This document shows positions 14,717 through 23,454 of a stretch of DNA of 30,064 nt, piece by piece. Numbering within the stretch: position 1 is the first letter of the stretch; the number at the start of each line of letters is the position of its first letter. Location of the stretch: positions 1 through 30,064 of the forward strand of contig RFIZ01000098.1 in the NCBI GenBank assembly GCA_003695105.1, written 5' to 3'. The notes under the pieces are model-generated. The model was not told where the DNA came from and made no database searches. It saw only the letters and a list, made by a program, of their open reading frames with translations. The DNA comes from Fidelibacterota bacterium (GTDB lineage: Bacteria; Fidelibacterota; Marinisomatia; Marinisomatales; J089). Position numbers and translations under genes: made by a program.

Positions 14717-17023
14717 GTGTTTTCGGGCAAAATCCCCCGCTTTTTTTCTTCCCTGTCGTTTCCTCGATGCGTCATCCCGGTCTTACTATGGTCCGTTTTC
14801 CTGAACGGGTTGTCGGGCGCCCCCCTGCATGTGGACGGTACCTGGGATCTGGATCAGGACGGTGCCAGCGAAATTCTCCTGTTTGACCAGTCGGCGGCCC
14901 CTCAACTGTCCCTGGTGGAAATCAATCCCGATGGACATCACCTGCCCGTCTGGCAATTTACGGTTCCGGAGGATTGGTTGGGCTGGATCACCGATGCTCA
15001 ACTGGCCGATGTCGATGCTGACGGGACACCGGAATTACTGGCCACGTTTCTCTCTCTCGATCCCACTCTGGACGGTAGCCCTTCCTGGCTGCTCCTGTTT
15101 CGCTGGAACGGTACGGCCTTCGACGATCCGGTGCCCGTGCTGGAAGACACTCCCGAGCCTCTCGCCATGCGACCGGTGGGTTTCACTTATTTTCGTACCC
15201 AGGACCGGTTCACGCTGGCTGTAATTCAAAGCGCCCCTGAGCGGAAAGTGCTGCTCATGATTCTGACCCTGGATCAGGGCGAACCCCGGGTCATTCCGGT
15301 CTACCCCCTGGAACCGGAACTTACCGCCAACGGTGTCAACCCTCTGCAGGCCCGTCCATTGAACCAACAGGGAACGACCCGCCTGGCCATCTTTTCCCTG
15401 GAACCTCCCCGATTTTTACTGTCGCTCTACGATTTAACGACCTTAACGGCTCCGGTTCTGACCGTTCAGCTCGACATCCAGCCTCCGACCCGCCTCCTGC
15501 GAAATGAGGTGTTGGTCCGCGACTCCAATGGCGATGGGTATGACGATTTGATCTTGCCATTGGAGAATGACCGGGTGTTTCAGTTGTACGTTTATCCCGA
15601 CTCCGTTCATCTGGAAGAAACAGCGTTTTCAAATTCGGGATTGTTTGCTCTGGCCTCTGCGTCTGCCGATACGGTCATTACACACAATTTCATTCGACGA
15701 ATCGAAGCCGGGTTATACGAATCTTTGAACCTGCTGCCCGAAGCGGCAGCCGCCCCCTTCTCTCCGGAAATCAGGCCGGTATATGTAGATTCACTGGCGC
15801 AGCAATTGGTGTATCCGGATACGCTGGAACCGGGAGATACCCTGCGCTATGCCGTACTGGACAGTCTGCCGGGGCAATTTCATCAGTTTCGCTGGCTGGA
15901 TATTCCTCCGCCCGGGACCCTTTTCGTGCCGGATTCTTTTCGTCTGGAATGGGTAGCGGATTCGACCACCACCGGCCCGGTTACTTTTTCGTATCAGGTG
16001 GACATGAAAATCGGGGAACGGTTGATTGAGTCCGAAGATCTGATGGGTCCCACCCACCTGGTGGCGCCGATCACGACTGCCCACCATTTTCAGCTGCATG
16101 CCTTCGTCAAACCCCCGGTGGTTTGGTTCCCGCCGGAAGAGGCGGCGCCGGAGGATACGGTCTCCGGTCCACCCGAACCCTATCGAATCCTGGTATTGAC
16201 TCCCAAACCGGCCGAAGAAAAGCGCTACCTGTTTGACGGGATTCCGCCTTTCAGTGTTCTGGTGAAGGAAATGCCCGTGGAAGGATCGATGGTGACCCTG
16301 CTGGGGCATCAAATTGCCGCCGATCTGAGCGCCGTGCAGCGCGACAAACAGGTTTCCTTTTCGTATGCCCGGACCGATACACCCCATTCTCAGGTGCAAA
16401 CGCTGACCATCATACATGATCTGGAGGCCAATGTGTTGACCCTGTCCCTGGAACCGCCCCTGGATACAGTCATGCAGTCCTACCAGCCGGAACTGGTCAA
16501 TCCGGATCTCTATGACTTTCCCAATTATTTCTTCCAGGGTTTTCCGGCCTCCTTCACGCCCGATTCCCTGGCCCACGCCCTGCAGTTTCCGTTTACGGAT
16601 ACCTCCGCTGTCACGGGCAGCACGTCCACTATTACCCTGGAAAGTCCCAGTTCACCGGCTCATACGTTGCGGATACTGTTCACCGGAGGAGAATTGGTGG
16701 CCATTCGCGGGGAAGTCCGCGTCCGGGAAAACGGCATGAAGAAAACGATTACCGACATCGAAGTGACGCCGGCTTTCCAACCGGTGTTGATTCAGGCATC
16801 GGTGAAAAAACCGGTGACAGCACCCGGCCCGACCCCGGCCGATACCCTTGCGGCTCCGGTGGAACCTGAACCCGTCCAACCCCCTGTTCCCGAGGAAGAA
16901 TCCCTCCCTGACACGGTCATTCAGTCACTGCTGGAGTTTCCATTACCGGCACCGGAGACCTTTCTCAAGCGGTGGGAACCGGGTTTTTTTTTACCTTTGA
17001 ACCGCCTCCCGTCCAAAGTGTAA
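14717..17023 (+). CDS. Large secreted protein with FG-GAP/VCBS-type repeats (paralogue 1)
   Basis: The 768-residue protein starts at a GTG; no other usable start lies ahead of the signal segment IPVLLWSVFLNGLSGAP. Calcium-loop repeats of FG-GAP/VCBS type are visible at DLDQDGASEILLF, DVDADGTPELLATF and DSNGDGYDDLILP, suggesting an N-terminal beta-propeller-like region. Around residues 350-450 a module with RWLDIPPPGTLF, LEWVADSTTTGPV and YQVDMKIGE matches the equivalent part of the next gene. The remainder is unrecognised and ends in a Pro/Glu-rich linker (about 695-740) and a short tail. It probably acts outside the cytoplasm, in adhesion or surface assembly, but this is an inference. It lies 40 bases before its longer paralogue and is likely co-transcribed with it. 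Confidence 0.8.
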   Translation: MFSGKIPRFFSSLSFPRCVIPVLLWSVFLNGLSGAPLHVDGTWDLDQDGASEILLFDQSAAPQLSLVEINPDGHHLPVWQFTVPEDWLGWITDAQLADVDADGTPELLATFLSLDPTLDGSPSWLLLFRWNGTAFDDPVPVLEDTPEPLAMRPVGFTYFRTQDRFTLAVIQSAPERKVLLMILTLDQGEPRVIPVYPLEPELTANGVNPLQARPLNQQGTTRLAIFSLEPPRFLLSLYDLTTLTAPVLTVQLDIQPPTRLLRNEVLVRDSNGDGYDDLILPLENDRVFQLYVYPDSVHLEETAFSNSGLFALASASADTVITHNFIRRIEAGLYESLNLLPEAAAAPFSPEIRPVYVDSLAQQLVYPDTLEPGDTLRYAVLDSLPGQFHQFRWLDIPPPGTLFVPDSFRLEWVADSTTTGPVTFSYQVDMKIGERLIESEDLMGPTHLVAPITTAHHFQLHAFVKPPVVWFPPEEAAPEDTVSGPPEPYRILVLTPKPAEEKRYLFDGIPPFSVLVKEMPVEGSMVTLLGHQIAADLSAVQRDKQVSFSYARTDTPHSQVQTLTIIHDLEANVLTLSLEPPLDTVMQSYQPELVNPDLYDFPNYFFQGFPASFTPDSLAHALQFPFTDTSAVTGSTSTITLESPSSPAHTLRILFTGGELVAIRGEVRVRENGMKKTITDIEVTPAFQPVLIQASVKKPVTAPGPTPADTLAAPVEPEPVQPPVPEEESLPDTVIQSLLEFPLPAPETFLKRWEPGFFLPLNRLPSKV

Positions 17024-17063
17024 TCACCCCTTCGGTGGATCCCAGCGTGGTGAAGGAAAAGAA

Positions 17064-20000
17064 ATGATCGTCCGGCGGCTGGCATTTGGACTTTTGTTAC
17101 TGACCACCTTTCTCCGGTCCGGTCCCTACCGCATCCATGCGTTGGAAGGTCCCTACGATTTTTCCGGCAACAATCAGCCCCAATACATCGCTCTGGCGGA
17201 GGACGATGACGGACACTGGAGCCATCTGTCGGTGTTTCAAATCGGCGCCGACGGCTATCAGGAAGTGGTCTGGGAACTGACCCCGCCGGAGGATACACCG
17301 GTGGAATTTGCCGGGTTTGCAGTGGGCGATCTGAACGGGAACGGATATCCCGAGTTGATCACAGTCATGAACACGCTCCATCTCAGTGAAGATGTGCTGG
17401 CGCATCCCATTGTGCTGGCCTATGAATGGAGTGATTCCGGTTTTCCGGAAGAACCGACGATCGAAACCGATGTGGGTGACGGACATTCCTATCTGCGGTG
17501 CCAGAATTTCGATTTGGGCGATATCGACGGCGATGGGGATATGGAAGTGGCCCTCACTCTGGGTTCTCCGACTCGTTCGCTTTGGATTCTTGATCAGGAA
17601 TCGGATACATCCCTGGCCGTGGTGGATCAGATTCGACTGGCCGATTTTGCGGTAGGGATCGGATCGATTTATGTCAAAGGACTGGATTTCGACTGGGACG
17701 GCGTGACCGACTGGGTGGTATTTTCTCCGGAAGGATCCGTGCTGAAAGTCCAGGTGGTCAAACGGGAAGGCAACGGGTGGACCATGGATGCCGTTCAAAC
17801 TCCCGTTTTCGAAGACATCAGCGGTCTGCTGTTTACCGCTCTACGCGTGGCCGACTGGGACCTGGACGGATTTCTGGATATCCTGCTCCCCTTCCGATCC
17901 GGAGATGTCCTGGCCATTACACCTTCCTTCGAAACCGTGGCCGTCGACCGGCTTCCGGTGGAACCGGGTCCCCTGTCAGATTTTCGGGTGGCAGACCTCA
18001 ATGGCGACGGGTTCCACGATCTGTTGTTCATCTCAGGGGAGACCAATCTGCTGTCGGTGGTGTATGGGGATACGACGGAGGGTCTCCGGGCACCCGAATA
18101 CTACTCTCTGGAAAATGATTCCACCATGACCCAGGTGTTTCTCACCCTACCCGTCACCCGCATCGGCCGCTACACGGGTACATTGTTGGCGGCCGGTTGG
18201 AACGGATTGGAATCCAGCCTGGCCCAAATTGATCTCGGTTACTCCCAGGTGGAGGAGACGGCCTTGTCCGCCCCTCCGGTCCCTGCATCGGAAGCAGCAG
18301 TGGATACCACCGGTCCGGAAGCACCGCCGGAGGCTGTACCGGCCCTGGGTTCGGGACCCAGCGGTATCCCCCTGCCGCCGGATGTTTTGCCCCGGCACGT
18401 TCTGCCGGTGAACCAGCCTTTTGCATATGCGATGCCGGAAGAAGAGGGGGAAGCTTTCTTCAGTTTGCGCTGGCTGGCGCCCCCTCCGCCGGGTATGTAT
18501 TTTCATTATGAGTCCCAGTCCATCCGCTGGGTGCCTGATGACACCAATCTGGGAGCCTATTTACTGGAGTATTTTGTTCAGATGAAGGTGGGAGAGGAAA
18601 TCCAGGCCGGACCGGCGCGGGGCTCCGATTCCCTGGTCACCTACCAGGTAGTGCCCAAACTGGAAGGACGGGAAGAACGCCTGTGGATCTATGTCAACGA
18701 TCCACCGGTCTTTATTTCCGAGCCCAGTCTCACGGAATTTTTGACCAACGATACCTTTACTTATCGACCTGTCGTCCGGGATCGCAATGTGGATGCACAC
18801 ATCACCCTGGGTCTGGAGCGCGGACCGGAGGGTATGGTTCTGGAGGACGGGGAATTGGTCTGGCATACGGACAGTTCCAATACAGGTGTGTATGAAGTTC
18901 GGCTGGTGGCGTCGGACGGTTTCGATCGGACCGCCCAGGAATTCAAGTTGTTTCCCCGGGCCGGAGTCCGAATTCTGTCCCATGCTCCCGTGGAAGCCAC
19001 GGTCAATGAACCGTATTCCTATCGGCCGGAGATCTGGCACCAGGCGTTGGAGTACCCCCTGGAATTCCGCCTGCCCAAGGCTCCGGAGGGTATGACGGTC
19101 GATTCCACCGGCCTCGTTCACTGGGTGCCGACGGCCACGCAGGTGGATACCCAGCGATTTCAGTTGGTGGTACAGCACGGAGTAGCCACCGACACCGAAA
19201 GAGTGGCGGTCTTTGTGAACCATCCTCCGGTGATTGTCCATGCTCCGGCACCCATGATCAAACTGGATCTGGGGGATACCTGGGAATTCACTCCTGAGGT
19301 ACTGGATCCCAATGCCGCCGATGAGCTTTCCTTTATCGCCCGGGAACTGCCGGAGGGGATGCGCATGGATCCCTTCAACGGACGGCTGCACTGGGAACCC
19401 TCCGCGGATCAACTGGATTTTTCCCACCTTCAAATCGACGTTACGGACGGGAGAGAAACCCGGAGTTTCGCCGCTGACTTTTTTGTCAATGCGCCCGTCA
19501 AAATCGTATCTTTGCCGCCCATGACGGCAACGGTCGGTGAAGCCTACCAGTACAAACTGGTGTTGTCAGATTTGAATCAGGCCACCCTCCTGCCCCTGGA
19601 ACATGTGGTCCGACTGGATCCGGTGGCGTTGAATCGCGTTTACACCGTGAAGATTCTGGACGAAGTGGCCCTGGCCAATATCGACCGCTATCTGGGTGAT
19701 TGGAATACGGCAGAGGCGGTGTATTGGAGTCCCCCTGACAGTACGTCCAACGGCTATATTTCCCGCCTCAATTTGAAAAAATATGTTCCACAGATCTTCT
19801 GGGAGCAGGACCGTTTGTATGTGGTGATTTCCACCGTGAACGAGCGTACGGTGAACATCAAAGACGTACTCTGGGAATTTTTCCATGGAAATCAGGGAAA
19901 GCCTCCCAAAGTCACGGTCGCCCGTTATCCGGTCATGCGCTATACTCTGACGGAATTCCCCGAAGGAATGACGGTGGACGAAGTAAAGGGTACCCTGAAC

Positions 20001-20720
20001 TGGACCCCCACCAAGGATCAGGTCGATATTCAACGGGTGTCCGTCACAGCATCCGACGGGTACACCAAGGATGAACAAAGTTTTGAGATTTACGTCAACC
20101 ATCCTCCGGTGATTGTGTCCACCGCCCCGGACAAAGCCCTGGTGGGTGAACCCTACGTCTACCAGGTGCAGGTGGAGGACCTCAATCAGAACGCCGAATT
20201 GGAATTCACCCTGGTGAAAGGCCCCCGGGGGATGCAAATGGATCGCCACGGGAAAGTGGTCTGGGTTCCGGAAGCGTCCCAGATCGATAATCATGTGTTT
20301 GAAGTCCGGGTCTCCGACGGATATCGCACCGATTCCCAGGTCAGTGAAGTGTTCGTCAACATTGCCCCCACAATCCTGTCCCATCCCAAGCCCGTGACCC
20401 TCGCCGGGTATGAGTATCGCTATAAAGTCATTGCGGAAGACCTGAACAAGGACAAGATTACCTTCCGATCGGTTCGCCTGCCGAAATACGCCACCTTCAA
20501 CCGGAAAACGGGTATGTTCACCTGGAAAGCCCGGAACAGCCAGAAGGGTCCCAACGACGTCATCATCCTGGCGATTGATGAACACGGGGCCGCCACTACC
20601 CACCAGTTCCAGATCCATGTGTTTGAAGATCCCGGCGCGCGCCAGTTCGTGAATACGGGTTGGCCCCTCATGCTGACCTTTGTGGGGGTCATCTTTGCCT
20701 GGGGTGTGTCCCAGATCTGA
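17064..20720 (+). CDS. Very large secreted VCBS / He_PIG (cadherin-like) repeat protein (paralogue 2)
   Basis: The 1218-residue protein has a signal peptide (RRLAFGLLLLTTFL, about residues 4-17). At least five Ca-loop repeats follow in the N-terminal 320 residues (DLNGNGYPELITV, DIDGDGDMEVALTL, DFDWDGVTDWVVF, DWDLDGFLDILLP, DLNGDGFHDLLFI). A Pro-rich linker (about 405-450) and the RWLAPPPPGMYF module shared with paralogue 1 come next. Six or so tandem Ig-like repeats of He_PIG type then run from about residue 545 to 1190. Each has an EPYxY strand and an (E/P)EGMxxD...W.P signature. A final hydrophobic helix (about 1195-1215) ends the chain. One repeat is split by a foreign-looking segment of about 115 residues. 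The ATG has AAGGAAAAG upstream. The stop abuts the convergent lpxK stop with no gap. A cell-surface or periplasmic scaffold or adhesin is likely; the exact function is unknown. Confidence 0.85.
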   Translation: MIVRRLAFGLLLLTTFLRSGPYRIHALEGPYDFSGNNQPQYIALAEDDDGHWSHLSVFQIGADGYQEVVWELTPPEDTPVEFAGFAVGDLNGNGYPELITVMNTLHLSEDVLAHPIVLAYEWSDSGFPEEPTIETDVGDGHSYLRCQNFDLGDIDGDGDMEVALTLGSPTRSLWILDQESDTSLAVVDQIRLADFAVGIGSIYVKGLDFDWDGVTDWVVFSPEGSVLKVQVVKREGNGWTMDAVQTPVFEDISGLLFTALRVADWDLDGFLDILLPFRSGDVLAITPSFETVAVDRLPVEPGPLSDFRVADLNGDGFHDLLFISGETNLLSVVYGDTTEGLRAPEYYSLENDSTMTQVFLTLPVTRIGRYTGTLLAAGWNGLESSLAQIDLGYSQVEETALSAPPVPASEAAVDTTGPEAPPEAVPALGSGPSGIPLPPDVLPRHVLPVNQPFAYAMPEEEGEAFFSLRWLAPPPPGMYFHYESQSIRWVPDDTNLGAYLLEYFVQMKVGEEIQAGPARGSDSLVTYQVVPKLEGREERLWIYVNDPPVFISEPSLTEFLTNDTFTYRPVVRDRNVDAHITLGLERGPEGMVLEDGELVWHTDSSNTGVYEVRLVASDGFDRTAQEFKLFPRAGVRILSHAPVEATVNEPYSYRPEIWHQALEYPLEFRLPKAPEGMTVDSTGLVHWVPTATQVDTQRFQLVVQHGVATDTERVAVFVNHPPVIVHAPAPMIKLDLGDTWEFTPEVLDPNAADELSFIARELPEGMRMDPFNGRLHWEPSADQLDFSHLQIDVTDGRETRSFAADFFVNAPVKIVSLPPMTATVGEAYQYKLVLSDLNQATLLPLEHVVRLDPVALNRVYTVKILDEVALANIDRYLGDWNTAEAVYWSPPDSTSNGYISRLNLKKYVPQIFWEQDRLYVVISTVNERTVNIKDVLWEFFHGNQGKPPKVTVARYPVMRYTLTEFPEGMTVDEVKGTLNWTPTKDQVDIQRVSVTASDGYTKDEQSFEIYVNHPPVIVSTAPDKALVGEPYVYQVQVEDLNQNAELEFTLVKGPRGMQMDRHGKVVWVPEASQIDNHVFEVRVSDGYRTDSQVSEVFVNIAPTILSHPKPVTLAGYEYRYKVIAEDLNKDKITFRSVRLPKYATFNRKTGMFTWKARNSQKGPNDVIILAIDEHGAATTHQFQIHVFEDPGARQFVNTGWPLMLTFVGVIFAWGVSQI

Positions 20721-21731
20721 TTAGTGCGCCAGCAGACCCTGAATCGTATCCACGGCCTCGGCCGGCAACGGAACCCGGATCGGCAGAACCGCCACCGGTA
20801 ATGAAGCCCCCACCTTCCGTTGCAGGCGTACCGCGTCCTTCTCGGTAGTCAATATATAGTCGGCACCTGAACGATGGAAGGCGGTTTCGATCCTCCGGAC
20901 ATCGGCATCGGTATAGGCCCGGTGGTCCCGAAACAGGAGGTGCTCCCGAATCTCGATGGACAGGGATCGAACGGTTTGTTCAAAACTGGCGGGATCGCCG
21001 ATGCCGGAGACCAGCAGGGCCGATTTACCCGGAGTGAAGCGCCGGGAGGTTTCCAGCGGTCGGGGTGATTCGGTCAGGACTTCCAGCTGAAAGGCGGGTT
21101 TCTGAACCGAAGCCAGAAATCGGCGGATCTCTGGTGGAACGGGAAACAAATTGGTTTTGGTTAGAAAAATCACATGAGCCCGTCGCAGGGACGAGAGCGG
21201 TTCCCGCAAACGTCCGCCTGGTAACAGGCGATATCGATCCCGGGAATCACCGGCGCTGAGGAGTACAATGTCACAATCCCGGTGAAGGCGGCGGTGCTGG
21301 AAGGCGTCGTCCAGTATGACCAGATCGGCCTCCAGATGGGTTTGGATATACCGGGCCCCCCGTACCCGATCCTCATCCACGACCACGGGAATGTCCGGGC
21401 AGCTCAGAGCCATCAGGTAGGGTTCGTCGCCGACGTCCTGCCAGGATTGGCTGGGTGTCCCACTCCCGGTGGAGAGCTGTATCGTACCCCGGGAGGTTCT
21501 TCCGTAGCCCCGGCTGAGAATGGCGGGATGCCAGCCGCGGCGGGCCAGTTCTTGGGCCAGGGCAATGACCACCGGCGTTTTTCCGGTGCCTCCCACCGTC
21601 AGGTTTCCGACCGACAGAACCGGCAGGTCTACTGCCCGGGCCTGCTTGATACCGGAATCGTAGAGCAGGTTCCTGAGGCTGATACTGCCGCCATAAAGAG
21701 GGGTGAGGAAACGAAGAAGATTGGGGTTCAA
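20721..21731 (-). CDS. lpxK: Tetraacyldisaccharide 4'-kinase
   Basis: LpxK phosphorylates the 4' position of the lipid A disaccharide at the inner membrane. The 336-residue protein has the family N-terminus LLRFLTPLYGGSISLRNLLYD. A Walker A loop lies in VGNLTVGGTGKTP (about 41-53), and RGYGR and the DDAFQHRRL block are also present. The start is TTG, overlapping the upstream stop as TTGA; the family N-terminus begins right at this codon, which supports it. It is the last gene of the lipid A operon. Confidence 0.95.
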   Translation of the reverse strand: MNPNLLRFLTPLYGGSISLRNLLYDSGIKQARAVDLPVLSVGNLTVGGTGKTPVVIALAQELARRGWHPAILSRGYGRTSRGTIQLSTGSGTPSQSWQDVGDEPYLMALSCPDIPVVVDEDRVRGARYIQTHLEADLVILDDAFQHRRLHRDCDIVLLSAGDSRDRYRLLPGGRLREPLSSLRRAHVIFLTKTNLFPVPPEIRRFLASVQKPAFQLEVLTESPRPLETSRRFTPGKSALLVSGIGDPASFEQTVRSLSIEIREHLLFRDHRAYTDADVRRIETAFHRSGADYILTTEKDAVRLQRKVGASLPVAVLPIRVPLPAEAVDTIQGLLAH

Positions 21732-22369
21732 ATCCGTCCCGAATACTGTTTGGCCTGGTGTTCAGTTTCATCCAGCGCGGCCTTCAGGCGGTCGGAACAG
21801 GCCTGAAAATCCTCATCCGCCCTAAATGTGAGGTGGGGCCCGAAAACCATGTGGATAGTGGCAAACGGTTTGACGACGTAAAAGGTATCCCAGTTGGTGA
21901 ATTCCCAGGACCGGCGGGCGTCTCCGATGACCGGTATCACGACAGCGCCGGTCTTTTGGGCGGTCCGAATGACCCCCGGTTTGGGAATTTTTGCCGGCCC
22001 CTTGGGTCCGTCGGGAGTCATCGCCAGGAGTTTACCGGGCTGATGCAGGGCCGCCACCATTTCCCGGTACACCTCTTTTCCGCGGTCGGAACTGCTGCCC
22101 CGAAGCAGGACCCAGCCCAGGCGTTCTCCGATTTGGGAAATGAAGTCGGCATCCTTGTGCATCCCGGCCAGGCCGTAATACTCTTGGCCGGAAAAATGCA
22201 TGAACACCGGCAACAAACGTCCATGCCAGGCGGCGATGATGACCGACCGACCTTCCCGTAAATAGCGTTGATAATCCCCGTCGCCGTAAAACTTCCAGCG
22301 GGAAGACCCGTACAAAAATTGCAACAGCCATTTCCCGGCCAGTACGCGTCCGGTCTGGCGAAAACTCAT
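21728..22369 (-). CDS. DUF374 lysophospholipid acyltransferase family protein
   Basis: The 213-residue protein is of the DUF374 / LPLAT type. It has AAWHGRLLP with the probable catalytic His49, RGSSSDRG (about 90-97) and TPDGPKGP (about 118-125). These proteins are frequently encoded between lpxB and lpxK or kdtA. They are inferred to add secondary acyl chains to lipid A or a related lipid, in place of LpxL/LpxM, but biochemical assignment is limited. It overlaps lpxB (ATGA) and lpxK by four bases each, so all three are coupled. Confidence 0.9.
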   Translation of the reverse strand: MSFRQTGRVLAGKWLLQFLYGSSRWKFYGDGDYQRYLREGRSVIIAAWHGRLLPVFMHFSGQEYYGLAGMHKDADFISQIGERLGWVLLRGSSSDRGKEVYREMVAALHQPGKLLAMTPDGPKGPAKIPKPGVIRTAQKTGAVVIPVIGDARRSWEFTNWDTFYVVKPFATIHMVFGPHLTFRADEDFQACSDRLKAALDETEHQAKQYSGRI

Positions 22370-23451
22370 CCGACTGGACCCTCCAGAATGAGACGGGCGG
22401 CGCGTTGATAGATTCCCGGTTCACCCAGGGCCTGCCGCACCCGTTCATAGCCGTCCAATACGGCGCGACGTTCCGGTGTATCCTCCAGGAAAGAAATCAA
22501 CTGCCGGGCCATAAGGCGGGGAACCATGTCGTATTGGAGAAACTCGGGAAGAATGGCCGATCCGGCGATCAGATTGACGATGGAAGCATACTGTACCCGC
22601 ACCAGAAAACGGGCCAGCAACCAGGACAGAGTCGACAGGCGGTAGCAGACCACGGCGGGACAATCGGCCACGGCAGCTTCCAGCGATACGGTACCGGAAG
22701 AAACCAGAGCAGCCCGGGAACGACGCAGAACATCCAGGGCGGAACTGGTCTGGATTTCAATGCCCGGTTCCGCCGGTAAGGTAAGGCCGGGAGCCTGCAC
22801 AGCCACGGCCTCCAGATCGGGATGACTTTGGCGGATGACCCGGACGGTTTCACAGAAGAGGGGCCAGTGGCGGTCAATTTCCTGCCGGCGACTGCCGGGC
22901 AGCAGAGCCAGTTGCCGTGGACGGCGTGAAGACGGTGTTTCCTGCAAGTGTTCCGCAAAGGGGTGTCCCACGTACTCGACCGGAGTTTCGCGGGCGGCGA
23001 ACCAGTCCGGTTCAAAAGGGAAAATGGCGATGCGTTGGTCGGTGAATTGCCGGAGAATGCGGAGGCGGTTTTCTTTCCAGGCCCACACCTGGGGCAGGAT
23101 GAAATAGGTGACCGGAAGGGACAAATCAGCCACATGGCGGGCCAGGCGGAGATTGAAGCCGGGATAATCGATGAGGATCACCCGGTCCACGGTGTGTTCC
23201 CGTAACCAGGTTACGGTTTCTGCCAACAGGTTTCGGAAAAAGGTCAGTCGCCGGAGCACTTCCGAAAACCCCATGACCGCCAGTTGGTTGATATGAGTCA
23301 GGAGATGGAGGCCTTCCACCACCATGCGATCCCCACCATGTCCGTAGAACTTCGCCCCGGGGCATTCCTGACGAATCGCGTGCATGAGGGCGGCTCCATG
23401 CAGGTCCCCCGACGATTCGCCGGCCACGAGGAAAAAGGTGGGATCGGCCAT
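22366..23451 (-). CDS. lpxB: Lipid-A-disaccharide synthase
   Basis: A GT19 glycosyltransferase joining UDP-diacylglucosamine (or the diamino analogue) to lipid X. The 361-residue protein has AGESSGDLHGA at 10-20, YGHGGDRM, IDYPGFNLRLA, ILPQVWAWKENR and YVGHPF. All are standard LpxB blocks and the length is normal. The start is 3 bases after the methyltransferase stop. Confidence 0.96.
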   Translation of the reverse strand: MADPTFFLVAGESSGDLHGAALMHAIRQECPGAKFYGHGGDRMVVEGLHLLTHINQLAVMGFSEVLRRLTFFRNLLAETVTWLREHTVDRVILIDYPGFNLRLARHVADLSLPVTYFILPQVWAWKENRLRILRQFTDQRIAIFPFEPDWFAARETPVEYVGHPFAEHLQETPSSRRPRQLALLPGSRRQEIDRHWPLFCETVRVIRQSHPDLEAVAVQAPGLTLPAEPGIEIQTSSALDVLRRSRAALVSSGTVSLEAAVADCPAVVCYRLSTLSWLLARFLVRVQYASIVNLIAGSAILPEFLQYDMVPRLMARQLISFLEDTPERRAVLDGYERVRQALGEPGIYQRAARLILEGPVG

Positions 23452-23454
23452 GAA

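Noticed and set aside
19566..20618. 350-codon open frame opposite the He_PIG repeats
   Set aside because: It is a shadow of the repeat region; its apparent internal repeats mirror the real ones.
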